This document shows, in pieces, positions 1 through 11,147 of a stretch of 64,000 nt of DNA; the first letter of the stretch is position 1, and each line of letters opens with the position of its first letter. Below the pieces are notes generated by a model, which was not told the origin of the DNA, searched no databases, and saw only the letters and a program-made list of their open reading frames with translations. Source of the stretch: Apus apus (taxonomy: Eukaryota; Chordata; Aves; Apodiformes; Apodidae). Where the stretch lies: NCBI RefSeq assembly GCF_020740795.1, contig NC_067286.1:18976350-19040349 (forward strand), read 5' to 3'. A program made the translations under genes and the position numbers.

Positions 1-1439
1 CTCAAAACTCACTTGACAGTCTAGCCCCTCACTGTCCAGCAGGCCTAAGCAACATCAGTTGTAGCATGCTAAACACAACCACTAATTATTGGGGTAAAAC
101 CAAAAGACAGATGACAATCACTACCATTTCACACACCCCTTACCCCAAATCCTGTCTGTCAGCTGACACAAGGAAGCCAAAGTATGTTAAAATTACTAAT
201 TGTTACCCATCTCAAACATCCTCCAGGACTTGAAGGAATTCCCTGCACTCTGCTGGAATTTGGTGTTTTACTCAAAAGGCCACTAACCAATTGGTGTTTC
301 TAATTAGAGAAACCAAAGCCGTGAGAGTGCCTCTGGTTTTGCTCATGTTGCAGCACCAATGAGCAAAATGATTGGAATAATCCTGAAGTACAGAAGGATT
401 ATGAAAACCCCAAGCCCATCTCCACCCCATCCCTGTTGTAAATAAGATCTTGGGGTTTTTTAATAAAAGGACAAGACTTATGCTGGTCTTTAGCTGGGTG
501 AACCTGACATTATCCTGGACAGCCAGGCAAGGGGGATGCCCTGCTCAGTGTTTCCCCTGCAGCTATGCAAATACCTTCTGCACAACCTTTTAATTGAGCT
601 CAAGTTTCTCCTGAGGACTTTCAAGCAGGAGCCAGAAGAAGCAATACAGCCTAACACCCACTACTACTGCCAAACAAGAAGGCTGCAGAGGCAATGGTGA
701 CAATGTGATGCTGAGCCTCAGCCCTCTCCTGTGCAGAGTGCCATAAGCAGATCAAGTCAGGTGTGATGCTCCTCTCCTTACCTAGAAATGGTCCTATCAT
801 TAGGTTCAAGGGTTGTTTGAAGACATTTGAAATAGGAACATATTACAAATATTATTTATTAAAAACATCTCAATTTTGCAGTGGTGTTTGGTGTAAAGTT
901 TATTCTGAACACCAAAGCCAAGACACAAGGTTGGCGTCTCCATCCTTCATTTCCACACACTCTTAACACCTAAGCAGCTTCTCACAGGTACAGCTAGAAG
1001 CAAAATACAAAATCCAGGTGACGTCCTAGACAAATCAGCTCGACCATGTTAGTCACATCCCCCATACCATTCGCAAATGGTGGAGACCAAAAGCGACTTG
1101 TGGCATGCATCACTCCCTGCTCTCAGGGCAGGGACCCAGCTGGGCACATTAACATCTCTGCTGTGCTCCTGCTTGCACAAAGGAAGCAGAAGTGCAAATA
1201 TGTCAGCAGCATTTAGGAAACCATTTTTAAAACTATGCTAGTCAGAACAGGATTTCTCCCTCATTTGGTAACCTAGTAACTTCAAGGAAAGAATTAAAAT
1301 GTTGGAGCCTGGCAGGCAGAATTAGGCAATATTTTCCAGTCATCTTTGGTTTCTCTATCAACATTTCAAAAGCCTAACCCCTAGGAAGGATGCACCATTT
1401 CCATCCCTCCAGACAAGCACTTTTTCTTTTCCTCCTTAC
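1..1439. other. Intron of the RN-tre-family gene, no exon seen
   Basis: This stretch lies downstream (minus-strand sense) of the exon at 1440-1520, whose donor GTAAGG opens into it. I looked for the next expected exon of the family, which starts the TBC domain, and did not find it, so it should lie before position 1. No repeat or RNA gene was recognised. Confidence 0.6.
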
Positions 1440-1520
1440 CTTGTCACTGTTTCTGTATTTGCCCCATTTCTTCAGCATCTTTAGCCACTTGTCCACACGT
1501 TCAATTTCCTGGTGTTTTTG
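1440..1520 (-). CDS. RN-tre/USP6NL-family RabGAP, coding exon (fourth visible)
   Basis: This 81-bp, phase 0-0 exon encodes 27 residues including EIERVDKWLKMLKKWGKY. It matches the conserved helix just before the TBC domain of the RN-tre (USP6NL) family, where human USP6NL has a KWLKMLKGWEKYKN-type sequence. The acceptor is CAG at 1523-1521 and the donor is GTAAGG starting at 1439. The reading frame is open from the previous exon (3279-3318) with no shift. Members of this family are GTPase-activating proteins for Rab proteins; USP6NL acts on RAB5 and RAB43 in endocytic trafficking. The catalytic TBC domain with its Arg and Gln fingers is not in this window, so activity cannot be judged. The match is based on remembered family sequence, not on an alignment. 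Confidence 0.88.
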
Positions 1521-1642
1521 CTGGTGCAAGGAGCAAGAAGACATGATAAATTTAAGAAAAAAAGCGCCCCAGAAGGTACCTCCTGAAAATACACAACATC
1601 ATTCTCTTTAGGTTTAAACTTCTGTGCAACACCTTGCATTGG

Positions 1643-2679
1643 TGTTCTGGTTTGGTGGCTTTTTTGGTAGTGGCAGAAGGCCATAGGGGTGGTTCCCATA
1701 AGAAGCTGAGAAGCTCCCACTGCTCCAAACCCAGCCAAGGAGCCATTAGAGGGACAATAGATGCGCCTCAGCGATTAACATACAAAAGAACTGAGGTAAG
1801 ACCTGAGCAGAGAAGCAGTTACAAGGAGAAGAGCTTTGCTGGGGAAGGAGAGCGGTGCTGGTGGTGGTGAGGAGGAAGGGGAAGAAGGTGCCCGAGCAGA
1901 ATTTTCCCTGCAACCCATGGCGAGATGGCAACTGTCCTGCTGCACTCATAGAGGAACGTGGTGGAACATTCCCTGAAGGCACGAGGATGAGTGAACTTGG
2001 CCAGTGGACTTGGATTTTGCGGCCAGAGGATTTGCTGCCTGTGGACTCTGATTATGCAGCTTTGGAAGACCCCAGTGCCAGGGGAGGTGACTGTTCCCGA
2101 AGGAGCCTGTGACTGTGAGAAGCCCAGGCTGGAGCAGCTCCAGACCTCATGGGAAGGCCTCATGAAGAAGAGGTTCATGGAGAACTCTCTCTCATGGGAG
2201 GGACCCCGTGGGGAAGCCGGGACAGACTGTAAGGAATCCTTCTCCCTGAGGAGGAAGGAGCGGCAAGAACCACCAGCTTGTGAACTGACTCTAAACCCCA
2301 TCCCCTGTCCCCCTGTGCCGCTGGGGGGAAGGAGGGAGAGAAACTGAGAACAAAGTAATTTGGGCCCAGGAAGAAGGGAGGGGTGGGGGTAACATATGCA
2401 AGCTCTGCTCTTTGTGTTTTCTGTGTCCTGTGTGTGTTTGATTAGTGATTAGTATTAAATTAAATATTTTTTTTCCCCCAAGCTGAGTCTGTTTTGCCTG
2501 GGGCCTTAATCAGTGAAGAACCCACCTTGTCCTTTGTCTCAACCCTTGAGCTTTGTTCTCATCCAGAGAGTGTGGAGGCAGGGGGTGGGGGAGGGGGGGG
2601 GGGGCGGGGCGGGGAAGGGGAGTTGAGTGAGGGGCCACAGGGCTGTTCCTTTGTTGTCGTGTTGAGCCCAAATCAGACA
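1643..2679 (+). mobile_element. Solo LTR, ERVL-like, copy A (~1.04 kb) with 5-bp target-site duplication
   Basis: The element begins TGTTCTGGTTTGG and ends CAGACA. It is flanked by perfect ATTGG direct repeats at 1638-1642 and 2680-2684. A 5-bp duplication is typical of ERVL-class insertions. The sequence is repeated with indels at 25404-26417. An ATTAAA polyadenylation-type signal lies at 2454-2459, followed by a T/C-rich tract, which supports plus orientation. No internal retroviral gene is attached, so this is a solo LTR. It sits antisense in the intron between the exons at 1440-1520 and 3279-3318. Open frames inside it (for example 1991-2347) are discussed as a finding and are not called as genes. 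Confidence 0.82.
2579..2621 (+). repeat. G-rich run within LTR copy A
   Basis: There are several consecutive runs of four or more G, including one of twelve, separated by single bases. The equivalent place in the other LTR copy (near 26340-26360) has only a short G7 run, so the tract expanded or arose after the copies separated. The plus strand could form a G-quadruplex. Confidence 0.7.
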
Positions 2680-2684
2680 ATTGG

Positions 2685-3278
2685 GGATGGAAAAAATTCA
2701 TAGGTGCTTCCAGGAATCAGCAATTTCAACCCATGGTAAAATTAAATCAGCACTGGTAAAAACAAGACACAGAAGCTTCATATGGAGAAAGCTTTTCCAA
2801 GACTAATATGTCTTGACAATAAAAATCCCTGCAGGTTCAGCTAGCCTCAGATTCTACCAACATATCAGATCAGAAACAAGATGCTATTTAGTCTCAGTGA
2901 GCAGGATCCTAACAGAGGATTCCACTTCAGGGGAGAGGAATGTGGAGAAGATGGTTACCTACAACCTTCGCCCAGATGTGCAATCGTCTCTTCAAGCTGC
3001 AGCCACTGAGCAGTGTACCAAAGGAGAAGGAAAAGTAAAAAATTGTTTTAAAAGGTATGACTCCAGTGCTGGAGAGGAGATGCTTAACTCAGCAAAATAA
3101 AAGCTCCAACAACTGGGCACTGTGCAGAGTTCCCACCTCTGCACGAGCAGCAGTGACCAGTGGGTACTGGCTGCCTGCTTCACTTTCACTTATACATTCA
3201 TTTCCTCTAAAAACATCCCCTGCCCAGCTTGTGTGGTAAGGATTTGAAACCCATGATGACAGAGCTGGTGGCTCTCAC
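2685..3278. other. Intron, nothing recognised
   Basis: This is intronic sequence between the LTR and the 40-bp exon at 3279-3318. I see no coding exon, RNA gene or repeat. Small open frames here have no recognisable content. Confidence 0.5.
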
Positions 3279-3318
3279 CTTCTCCTCCAAGGCTGTGCAG
3301 GTCGGCAGCTCCTGCTCA
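3279..3318 (-). CDS. RN-tre/USP6NL-family RabGAP, 40-bp coding exon (third visible)
   Basis: The acceptor is CAG (tttttccag) and the donor is GTGAGA. The first base completes a His codon begun with CA in the preceding exon. The exon then reads EQELPTCTALEEK and ends in phase 0. The joined peptide GFLHEQELP corresponds to the FGFLHEEELP stretch of USP6NL and to the HETELP stretch of USP6. The size and exact split codon make this tiny exon convincing even though it is too short to stand out as an ORF. The residues after ELP differ from USP6NL, which is one reason to suspect a paralog. Confidence 0.88.
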
Positions 3319-4142
3319 CTGGAAAAACAAGGGATCATTGGTCATTCTATGAACAAGAAAAGTGTGCAGAGGAGCATGAGGTGCTGTAACTCAGTGACCA
3401 GGAGATACAGCTCAGAGGCTTCGTGCCTCTTCTTCAGCTGTCCCCAACAAGGAAGATGCAGATGAAGTACCAGCCAAAACTCCTCCACCCTGCTGGGGAG
3501 TAATCAAGCACTGGACATCACTAGAAATCCTGGACATAAAGCTTCTCTTCAATACACACACAGTCAGCAATTAGAAGGGCAGGGGAGGATATTTCTGAAC
3601 ATCAATCGCTTTGAACTCTCCTCCTGCACATAAAGCACCTACTATTAAAACTTTTTGTTCAGATTTGGAATAAAAAATAGTTCTTTTAAACATTCTCCCC
3701 AGGCACAGGTGTGCATCTAGTTCAGATACACCTTGCTTAGGACAGGGACTTCATAAGAGAAACTGAGAATTATCAATACCTTCTCTCATCTATTCCTACA
3801 CCTTCTTACACATCAGGCACAAACACAAGAACTTCTTCCTCTGCGACACACCACCGGCTTTCACAGAGGCACAGGAGCACCAGCTTGCACCTTCTGACAC
3901 CAGGCTCATGATGGAAAACCATTTCTGAGGCTTGCCTTGCAGCAGATTCAAAGCATCAGTGTTTGAACATGCGTGGTTGAGGAAGGAGGCACATCTAGTC
4001 TTTACTACTGCATTTGGGACTGATGAAGCCAAACCACAGATAAGCTTATAGATAAGATGCTGGGTCTGCCACATTTGATGCAGATAAATGGTCCACACAG
4101 GCATGTGGGTCAGAAAGGACAGGAAAGGGCAGGAGGACTTAC
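3319..4142. other. Intron, nothing recognised
   Basis: This intron separates the exons at 4143-4228 and 3279-3318. The 156-residue minus-strand open frame across 3796-4266 overlaps the neighbouring exon in another frame and has no recognisable sequence. No repeat was recognised. Confidence 0.5.
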
Positions 4143-4228
4143 TGCAGGAATCCAAACCGGTCTGTAACCTTATACAGTGTGAAATCAGCATCTTCCCATG
4201 GGTCAATCTGAGCTCCTTCCTGCCTGCC
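4143..4228 (-). CDS. RN-tre/USP6NL-family RabGAP, coding exon (second visible)
   Basis: This 86-bp exon has a strong donor (GTAAGT) and an AG acceptor after a pyrimidine-rich tract. It starts in phase 0 with [16 protein letters not shown] and continues through [11 protein letters not shown], ending with CA of a split His codon. The motif PWEDAD followed by [11 protein letters not shown] is a hallmark of the region before the TBC domain in USP6NL/RN-tre. Compared with remembered human USP6NL there is one extra residue (GRQEGA versus GREGA), and the middle reads FTLYK rather than a YLVYK-type sequence. No function beyond family membership is assigned to this segment. Confidence 0.92.
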
Positions 4229-4723
4229 CTGAAAGAAGAAGGACAACCATGAGCGAGCCCCAGCATCAGGAATGCCCCAGTGGCTGTATTCTGCCCCCCC
4301 CTACATCCTAGAAGGCATAGAGCCCTGAGACCAAAACCTACTCTAAAGAGACAAATACAATGCAGGCAAGAGAAAAATGCCTTGCTAGTGTCCCTGGTGT
4401 GCCTCTACTATAGGTTGGGAAGGGCTGTACATTAAATAGCACTGCTGGGCATAAGCCATACTGTTGTTAAAAGAGAACCAAAGTACTAGAAGCCCAGGAC
4501 TCTTCTGTATCCGTGCTGAGCACACATGGGATCTGCAAAAAACTCTGGGAATGTGGTGTGAGTGGATGTGCAGGAAGAAGCAGGTAGAGAGAGCCACCAC
4601 AAAGCCTGATGGCATGAGTGATGAGGTGATGCCTGCAGGGAGGTGAAGTTCTTGGTTGAAGCATTCCTAATCAAATAGCTTCAGCCTTAGCCAGCATGTC
4701 AGGAAGAAACATGAGATTGGTAC
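4229..4723. other. Intron, nothing recognised
   Basis: This is a short intron between the first two visible coding exons. Several overlapping small open frames on both strands have no recognisable content. Confidence 0.5.
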
Positions 4724-4797
4724 CTTCTCATACTTGGCAACGATCTCTGCTTTTTCCTGGGCTATTAAAGACTCTATATCTTTCTTCATGTCAGAAG
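4724..4797 (-). CDS. RN-tre/USP6NL-family RabGAP, most 5' coding exon seen; possible start codon
   Basis: This 74-bp exon lies between a TTTCAG acceptor and a GTACCA donor. After two leading bases of a split codon it reads SDMKKDIESLIAQEKAEIV and then AKYEK, joining in frame to GRQEGA in the next exon. The AQE-x-AEIVAKY core matches USP6NL, where it lies at the very N terminus. The ATG at 4789-4787 (G at -3) could be the initiator, giving MKKDIESL. Alternatively a short upstream coding exon supplies the first residues, as the two extra bases would allow. The D-M-x(4)-S-L-x-AQE arrangement is closer to my recollection of the USP6/TBC1D3 N terminus than to USP6NL. Confidence 0.88.
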
Positions 4798-7700
4798 CTG
4801 AAATAAAAGAAAATTATAAAAAAACAATAGGGAAGAAAAGGAGGTTAGTAAATACGTACACAGCATGGGAAATACATTAGAAAAGTACTAATAGAAAAAA
4901 ACTTTGCCGACAACTTTAGCTTCCTTAGTCTAAAGTTGAAAAGCCCCTGTGCAAAGTGAGCACAGAGCTTGACTGCACACAGCAGGACTGTCAGAACTCC
5001 GCTCTCTGTGCAGAGAGACACAGCTGATTTTGAGCAAGAGAGAGTCTTATCTGCTGGAAGACATGATGCCATGCCTTTGTTCTTAGGCACACACATGCCT
5101 GTATGGAAGACACTGCTTTTAAATGAAGACATGCAAACCAGCCGCAGAGCACTTGCATTGCACAGGTCGCATGCTAGCTGGGCTCTGCACAGCTTAGTGC
5201 TTGTGTGGATGACAGCAACTCACTCTGTAGGGGCATCCAAAGACAGATTTAACATTAAAGGAGAAACTAAAAGGTATTGCCCAGTGAAGTGCACATGCAA
5301 CTAGTAAACTGGCCTCTAGATTATTACTTTCTGTAGATACCATCAGGAGAAAAAAAACACAGCAGCAATGATGGCAGAGTCCCCATCTACTCTCAGATGG
5401 ACAGGACTTGGTCTAAGACCTAACCTAGTTCCCTGGGGTCTGTGTCCACTGTGCTGCTTCGTCCCATACACATATACAAAAAAAAGATAACTTCCCGCAT
5501 CAAACGTGACTTCAGTGTTGTCTTGTACAAGCCAAAAGGAGCATCCTCCCTGTCCAGCCATAAATAGTTTCTCAGAGTTCACCAAAGAAAAAGACTGATC
5601 CAACACACTGAGGATAAACCACAAGTAGACAAAATCCCCAGGGAACCATGGTCCTCAGAGGTGGCTGCAAGGAAGACGGAAGAGAGAGTCTATCTAGTCC
5701 TCCTCCTCTGAAACTCCATGGACCTGCAACCAGCCCAGCTCAGAGCACACGGTGACTACAGAACCACCTGAAGCCAAGCTACTGCAAGCCATGTTACCCA
5801 AACCTTCCAGCTATGGGAGCAATGCTGCCACAATGCAGTCCCAGCTGTGGCAGTCCCTGGGGCACAGTAGGTCGCAGAAGAGACAGGCAGCCATTGGGGG
5901 TGGCCTCATCTCCAGCCCAGTAAACAAACTCCAGCCAGCCCCAGAGCTACATGTCTTCTTGGTATCTTCCCCTTGCTCCTCTTCCCCAGTGCTTGGTTGC
6001 TTTCAGGAAGAACCTGAAGGGTTTCTGTCTTAGGACACACCAACCCAGCTCCTGGCTTCAAGTTGCCCCTTGGCAAGCCACAACACTGCTGGCTGCAGAA
6101 GCACTTGGCACCAGACGAGCCAGAGCAGCCAAAGATTTTGCAAAGATGTTGGGATGATCTGAAGAATGTGATTTTTTCCTTGAGGGGAAAAAAAAAGAGC
6201 AATAAGAAAGACAACTGTGGGACATATGATAAGCAAAAGCATCAGTGCCCTCCAAGGTTCAGCACACTTCTCTGCACCTTCAGACATCTGTAAGCAATTA
6301 TTTGTCTCATGTTACCAACTTGTTAATGCAACCTGCTTGCTGCCATCGTGTCTTTCAAGTGCAGATGAAATCGGCCAGGAAATCCATCTTTCCTTAACTC
6401 TTCACTTAGAAAGCTTGCACACTGCTTCTGGTTGCCAGTGGCATGATGGAAAAATTAAACCACATGCAATTATCAGAATTAACAGGTCTTCCATGACACG
6501 TTATTAGCCAACAGCACAGGCATTTCACTGTTTTACACTCATCTATATAGACCCCAGAAAGTAGCAAACTCTTCAAATTGACAGCAAGAATGGCTTCTTT
6601 GTTATTGACTCCACAATCAAAACAGAGTGAGGGTAGAAATATTAAACTGTATTTTGCTGTCTTATTTTTCCAAGCTGAAGCTCTTGCTTCAAATGTTCCC
6701 ATGAATTTTGCTCAATACATGATAATCACAGTTTCATTTCTCAAAGCAGCAAGGTCTGAGTAACTGTCTCACAGTGTAATCTAATATAGCTGCATCTTCT
6801 TCTCACATTTTTCTTCTGTAAAGTTTAACTCAAAGGCAAATTCACTCCGCCTCTTCTGACACTGTTTTTTGGTTGTTACAGGGCCAAAGAATTCAAATTA
6901 GGTCCTTTACGTGCCACTAAACATACAAATATTCTTCAAATTGGACAGAAAAAAAAAATATATGTCAAATTAAAAGGGCAGTTTCTCAAGACTTTAATGA
7001 AATTGAAGTTATTCTGAACATCTCTGACTGCACTCTCGTAAGAGAATACCCAGAGGAAGAGCAACTTCATAACATGTGAGCACTTACACAGCAGAACACA
7101 ACAGCAAGACCACATATTCTGGCCTCTATGAAAGCTCCACAGCAAGAAATGCCAGACTAGTGCAAAGAAGCCAGTTTAGAACCTCCTGCCTAGAATGTGC
7201 ACATTTCTTTTCTCTTTCTACTGTAACAACATAGAAGTCCAAACTTAGGAAAAAACTCAAAAGCTGAGAAAATGGTTGATGGCAGTGGGAAGGGTGGAGA
7301 TGTCAAGTGGCCTCAGTGTCTGATTGCAATATAATGCAGCTTTTTTGGATTACAAAGGTGATGCTGTGCTTGACTAGCTGGTTTTCAAAATACTCTGGAG
7401 AGGGAACAGGATATAGGTTAACTCTGCAACAGTCTTTACTGAATATAGATATTGAATATTGATTTTTTTCTTTAACTCCAGACTAGTTTGACATCATGAA
7501 GCTACAGCATTTACCTGAGGGAAATGATACCTCATGTATATGAAATCTACACAGACACTTATTTTCTGCAGAGTTTGACAAAATACATCACTCTGCTCTA
7601 ATATAAATAGGCTATCTATAAATAGGCACAGTCTGTACCTGCCATGCTTCTCCATGCATGTATACAACATTGAAGACTTATTAAAATTTTTTAATACACT

Positions 7701-8498
7701 ACTCGATGACTTTCTCAAACCTGCCAAACAATTTTCTCCTCCAAGTGCTGTATTTTCCCAGCAAACATTTTTTGGTGTTTGTTTGTTTTTTTTTTTTCCA
7801 GGACAAACTCACAAGGTGAAGCAGCTATGAGCAAGAATGGTAAGAAAATGTGAACAATGTGACAAATGTATTAGATAAATTTACTAGGATACAACCGACA
7901 GAAAAGTCCCAAACCATGCACACTTAAACAAAGGTAATAACTAGTTCCTTTTAAAAACAGTGAGTTGAAAAGCCCCACAATCTGTCATCTTACACTAAAA
8001 CTTGCAGCTTCAAGTTTACAATTTAAGGAAGTGAAAATGAATCCCAGCAACAGCAAGCCTAAAGATGCTTAATGAAAATGTTGCTACTGTCTCCCCGTAC
8101 TGAACACTATCTAGCCATGAGCAAACCTGAAATAAAATATCCAAATTTTGGATGAGAACAGCTTTCCAGAAATTAATTCACCAGCTGGCATCTCAAGTAT
8201 TGGCAGCAGAAAGAAGTTGTCTGGTCTGTATCAAAAATCCAAGATTAGGTGCCAAAAATTCTATCCATAGATGGTATTTACTGTTACAATGTGGCCTCGA
8301 AAGTCCCGTATTTTTCCAATAAAGATAGCCAAATACAGTTGAGTTACCAAATCTTAACAGTTACCTCCAACTATGCAGAGTCACCTCAACCACATGTACT
8401 ACTCCTCAGCATGCTCCATTTCTATGACAAAACTTTTAAAATTTTCAGGTTTGCTTCAGTAACCTCTCACAGCAACCTGTTTCTCTTGTCCAGCTGCG
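4798..8498. other. First part of presumed long 5' intron, nothing recognised
   Basis: No exon of the family, RNA gene or clear transposable element was seen here. A short T-rich run lies near 7770-7799. It is assigned to the 5' intron only because the next upstream promoter candidate is near 58.5 kb. Confidence 0.45.
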
Positions 8499-9531
8499 CA
8501 GAATCAAGGCTGGCAGGGACCTAGAAGATGATCTAGTTCCAACGCCCGGGCATGGGAAGGGACACCTCCCACTAGACTAGGTGGCTCAAAACCCATCCAA
8601 CCTGGCCTTGAACACCTCCAGGGAGGGGGCATCCACAACCTCCCTGGGCAACCTGTTCCAGTGTCTCACCACCTTCACACTAAAGAATTTCTTCCTAATG
8701 TCTAACCTAAATCTCCCCTCTTCCAGTTTAAAACTATCACCCCTTGTCCTATCACTACACACCCTGGTAAAAAGTCCCTCCCCAGCTTTCCTGTAGCCCC
8801 TTCAGGTACTGGAAGGCTGCTATAAGGACTCCCCAGAGCCTTCTCTTCTCCAGGCTGAACAGCACCAACTCTCTCAGCCTGTCTTCATAAGAGAGGTGCT
8901 CCAGCCCTTGGATCATTTTTGTGGCCCTCCACTGGACTCATTCCAAAAGCTGTATGTCCTTTGTGTGTTGAGGACTCCAGAACTGGACACAGTACTCCAG
9001 GTGGAGTCTCACAAGTATAGAGTGGCAGGATCACTTCCTTCAACCTGTTGGCCACGCTTCTTTTGATGCAGGCCAGGATGCGGTTGGATTTCTGGGCTGA
9101 GTGTGCACATTGCTGACTCATGTTGAGCTTTTCATTTACCAACACCTCCAGGTCTATCTCCTCAAGGCTGTTCTCAATCCACTCTCAGCCCAACCTGTGT
9201 TTGTGCTTGGGGTTGCCCCAGCCCAGGTGCAGGAACCTTGCACTTGTCCTTGTTGAACTTCATGAGGTTGGCATGGGCCCACCTTTCAAGCCTGTCAAGG
9301 TCCCTCTTAATGGCATCCCTTCCCTCTAGGGTGTCAACGCCAAACAGCTTGGTGTTGTCAGCAAACTTGCTGAGGGTGCACTAGATTACACTGTCCATGT
9401 CACTGACAAAGGTGTTAAACAGCACTGGTCCCAGTACCAAACCCTGAGGAGCACCACTTGTCACTGGACTCTTATTTGGACATCAAGCTGTTGATCACAA
9501 CCCTCTGAGTGTGACCATCCAGCCTTATCCA

Positions 9532-10191
9532 CTAAGTGGTCCATCCATCAAATCCATATCCTTCCAGTTTTGAGACCAGGATGTCATGCAGGACAGTGTC
9601 AAAGGCTTTGCACAAGTTTGCTTTGCACAGGTAGATGCCATAAGTTGCTCGTCCCTTGTCCACCAATGCCGTGACTCCATCATAAAAAGCCACCACATTT
9701 TTCAGGCATGATCTGCCCTTGGTGAAGCCATGTTGGTTGCCACCAACCATCTCCACACTTTCCAGGTGCCTTAGCAGAGAGGATCTGCTCCATGATCTTA
9801 CCAGGCACATCCATTCACAGGTGGAGGTCCACGGGCTCCAGCTGGTTGCTGACGGCAACACCCCCTCCTCTTCTCCCCTGCCTGTCCCTCCTAAAGAGCT
9901 TATACCCATCAATTCCCATATTCCAGTCACAGGAGTTTTCCCATCACGTCTCAGTGATGCCAATAACATCATAGCCCTGTAGGCTTGCACACATTTGCTG
10001 CATGCATTGGCATAGAGGCATTTAAGTTGGGCCCCCAATGAAGCTGCCTCACTGCCTGGGATTCCATTATCCTTCATTTCAGGTACACTCCTGCTGGCCT
10101 GTGATCCCTCTTCAGGCCCAGGGCATCTCTTACTCAAATTGGCTTCAAAGGGGTGGCAGTGGGATGGACTGAGGATCGCCTCACTGGGCAA
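9532..10191 (-). pseudogene. CR1 ORF2 remnant (endonuclease start joined to reverse transcriptase)
   Basis: A 219-codon open frame contains a [12 protein letters not shown]-type start of the CR1 endonuclease region. After a deletion it continues with reverse-transcriptase sequence [20 protein letters not shown] and a motif A resembling [13 protein letters not shown]. The stretch equivalent to [12 protein letters not shown] (endonuclease, another frame) is followed directly by a PGKIMEQIL-like reverse-transcriptase stretch near 9812. Most of the endonuclease and the N-terminal reverse transcriptase are therefore missing. It cannot encode a working ORF2 protein. Confidence 0.8.
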
Positions 10192-10344
10192 CTCTACTTT
10201 AAAGTCCTCCTTACTAGATTGGCAAGCCTATTGCCAAAGATACTCACTCCCTTCCCTGAAAGATGAACCCCATAAGCCCCTAGGAGACCAGGTTTCTCAA
10301 AGCAAGTCCCATGGTCTAGGAAGCCAAAGCCCTGGCTGTGGCAC

Positions 10345-11054
10345 TGTTGTCAATTATTAATTGAAATAAGGAAAATTTTTTGGGAAAAAAATCACATTTG
10401 GGAAAAAATCACACAGAAGATAAGGGACACACAGAATAAAAACAAGGCCTAGGTAACAGTGAAACAGTAAGAACTAGACAAAACCAGATTCCAATTAGAG
10501 AAAAATACTCCTCAAGTAGTCACAAGCCCAGCCTTGAGACAGGCCTGCAGGACACCTGGAAGACAGATGAAAGGGATGGAAAGAAGCAGTCCCCACAGCT
10601 TATCCTGGTTACAGCCTTGAGTACTGGGGAAAAACACATTAAGTAATTGAAATCACTATATTAATATATTAATGAGCTATTAGCGTACTAGAATTTACAC
10701 CCACAGGCTAGAGGGACCCCTACTAACAACAAGACCCTCACCCTCTGAGCATGCACAGTAAAATTCCTGAGCATTGCCACTTTAAACGGAAGCAAGGGAT
10801 AAACTGACCAATCGTGTGTGCCAGTGATAGAATAAAGTTAGATATCAAGTTCTTTCTCATGTTTTTGGGTATAAAGTAGCATTTGTGTTTTGGGGAACTG
10901 AGCTTGCTTTGTGCAATACCACCCTGCTCCCTTTTCTTCACAGAACTGGATACTATAGCAAGCAGATACTAAAGCAACTGGATACTAAAGATTGACTCTG
11001 TGTGTGGATCAGCTGCTTGCACAACAGGTAACAGACCCCATTTCCAGGACAACA
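10345..11054 (+). mobile_element. Solo LTR, second family, copy 1 (~710 bp), nested in CR1
   Basis: The ends are TGTTGTC and GACAACA, a 7-bp perfect inverted pair as expected for an LTR. A CCAAT box lies at 10808-10812, a TATAAAG box at 10870-10876 and an AATAAA at about 10831. The whole sequence recurs in reverse orientation at 61924-62609, where the TATA and CCAAT positions are kept. CR1 ORF1/ORF2 sequence continues on both sides, so the LTR inserted into the CR1. The flanks read GCAC before and GCAT after, possibly a 4-bp duplication with one change. No internal viral region is attached. Confidence 0.8.
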
Positions 11055-11147
11055 GCATCACTCCCACAACCATTTACTGATTTTCCAAATGCACTTTGCT
11101 CTTTCAAGCCCATTCTCTTTGAACAGGAGGATCGATGAAAAGACCAT

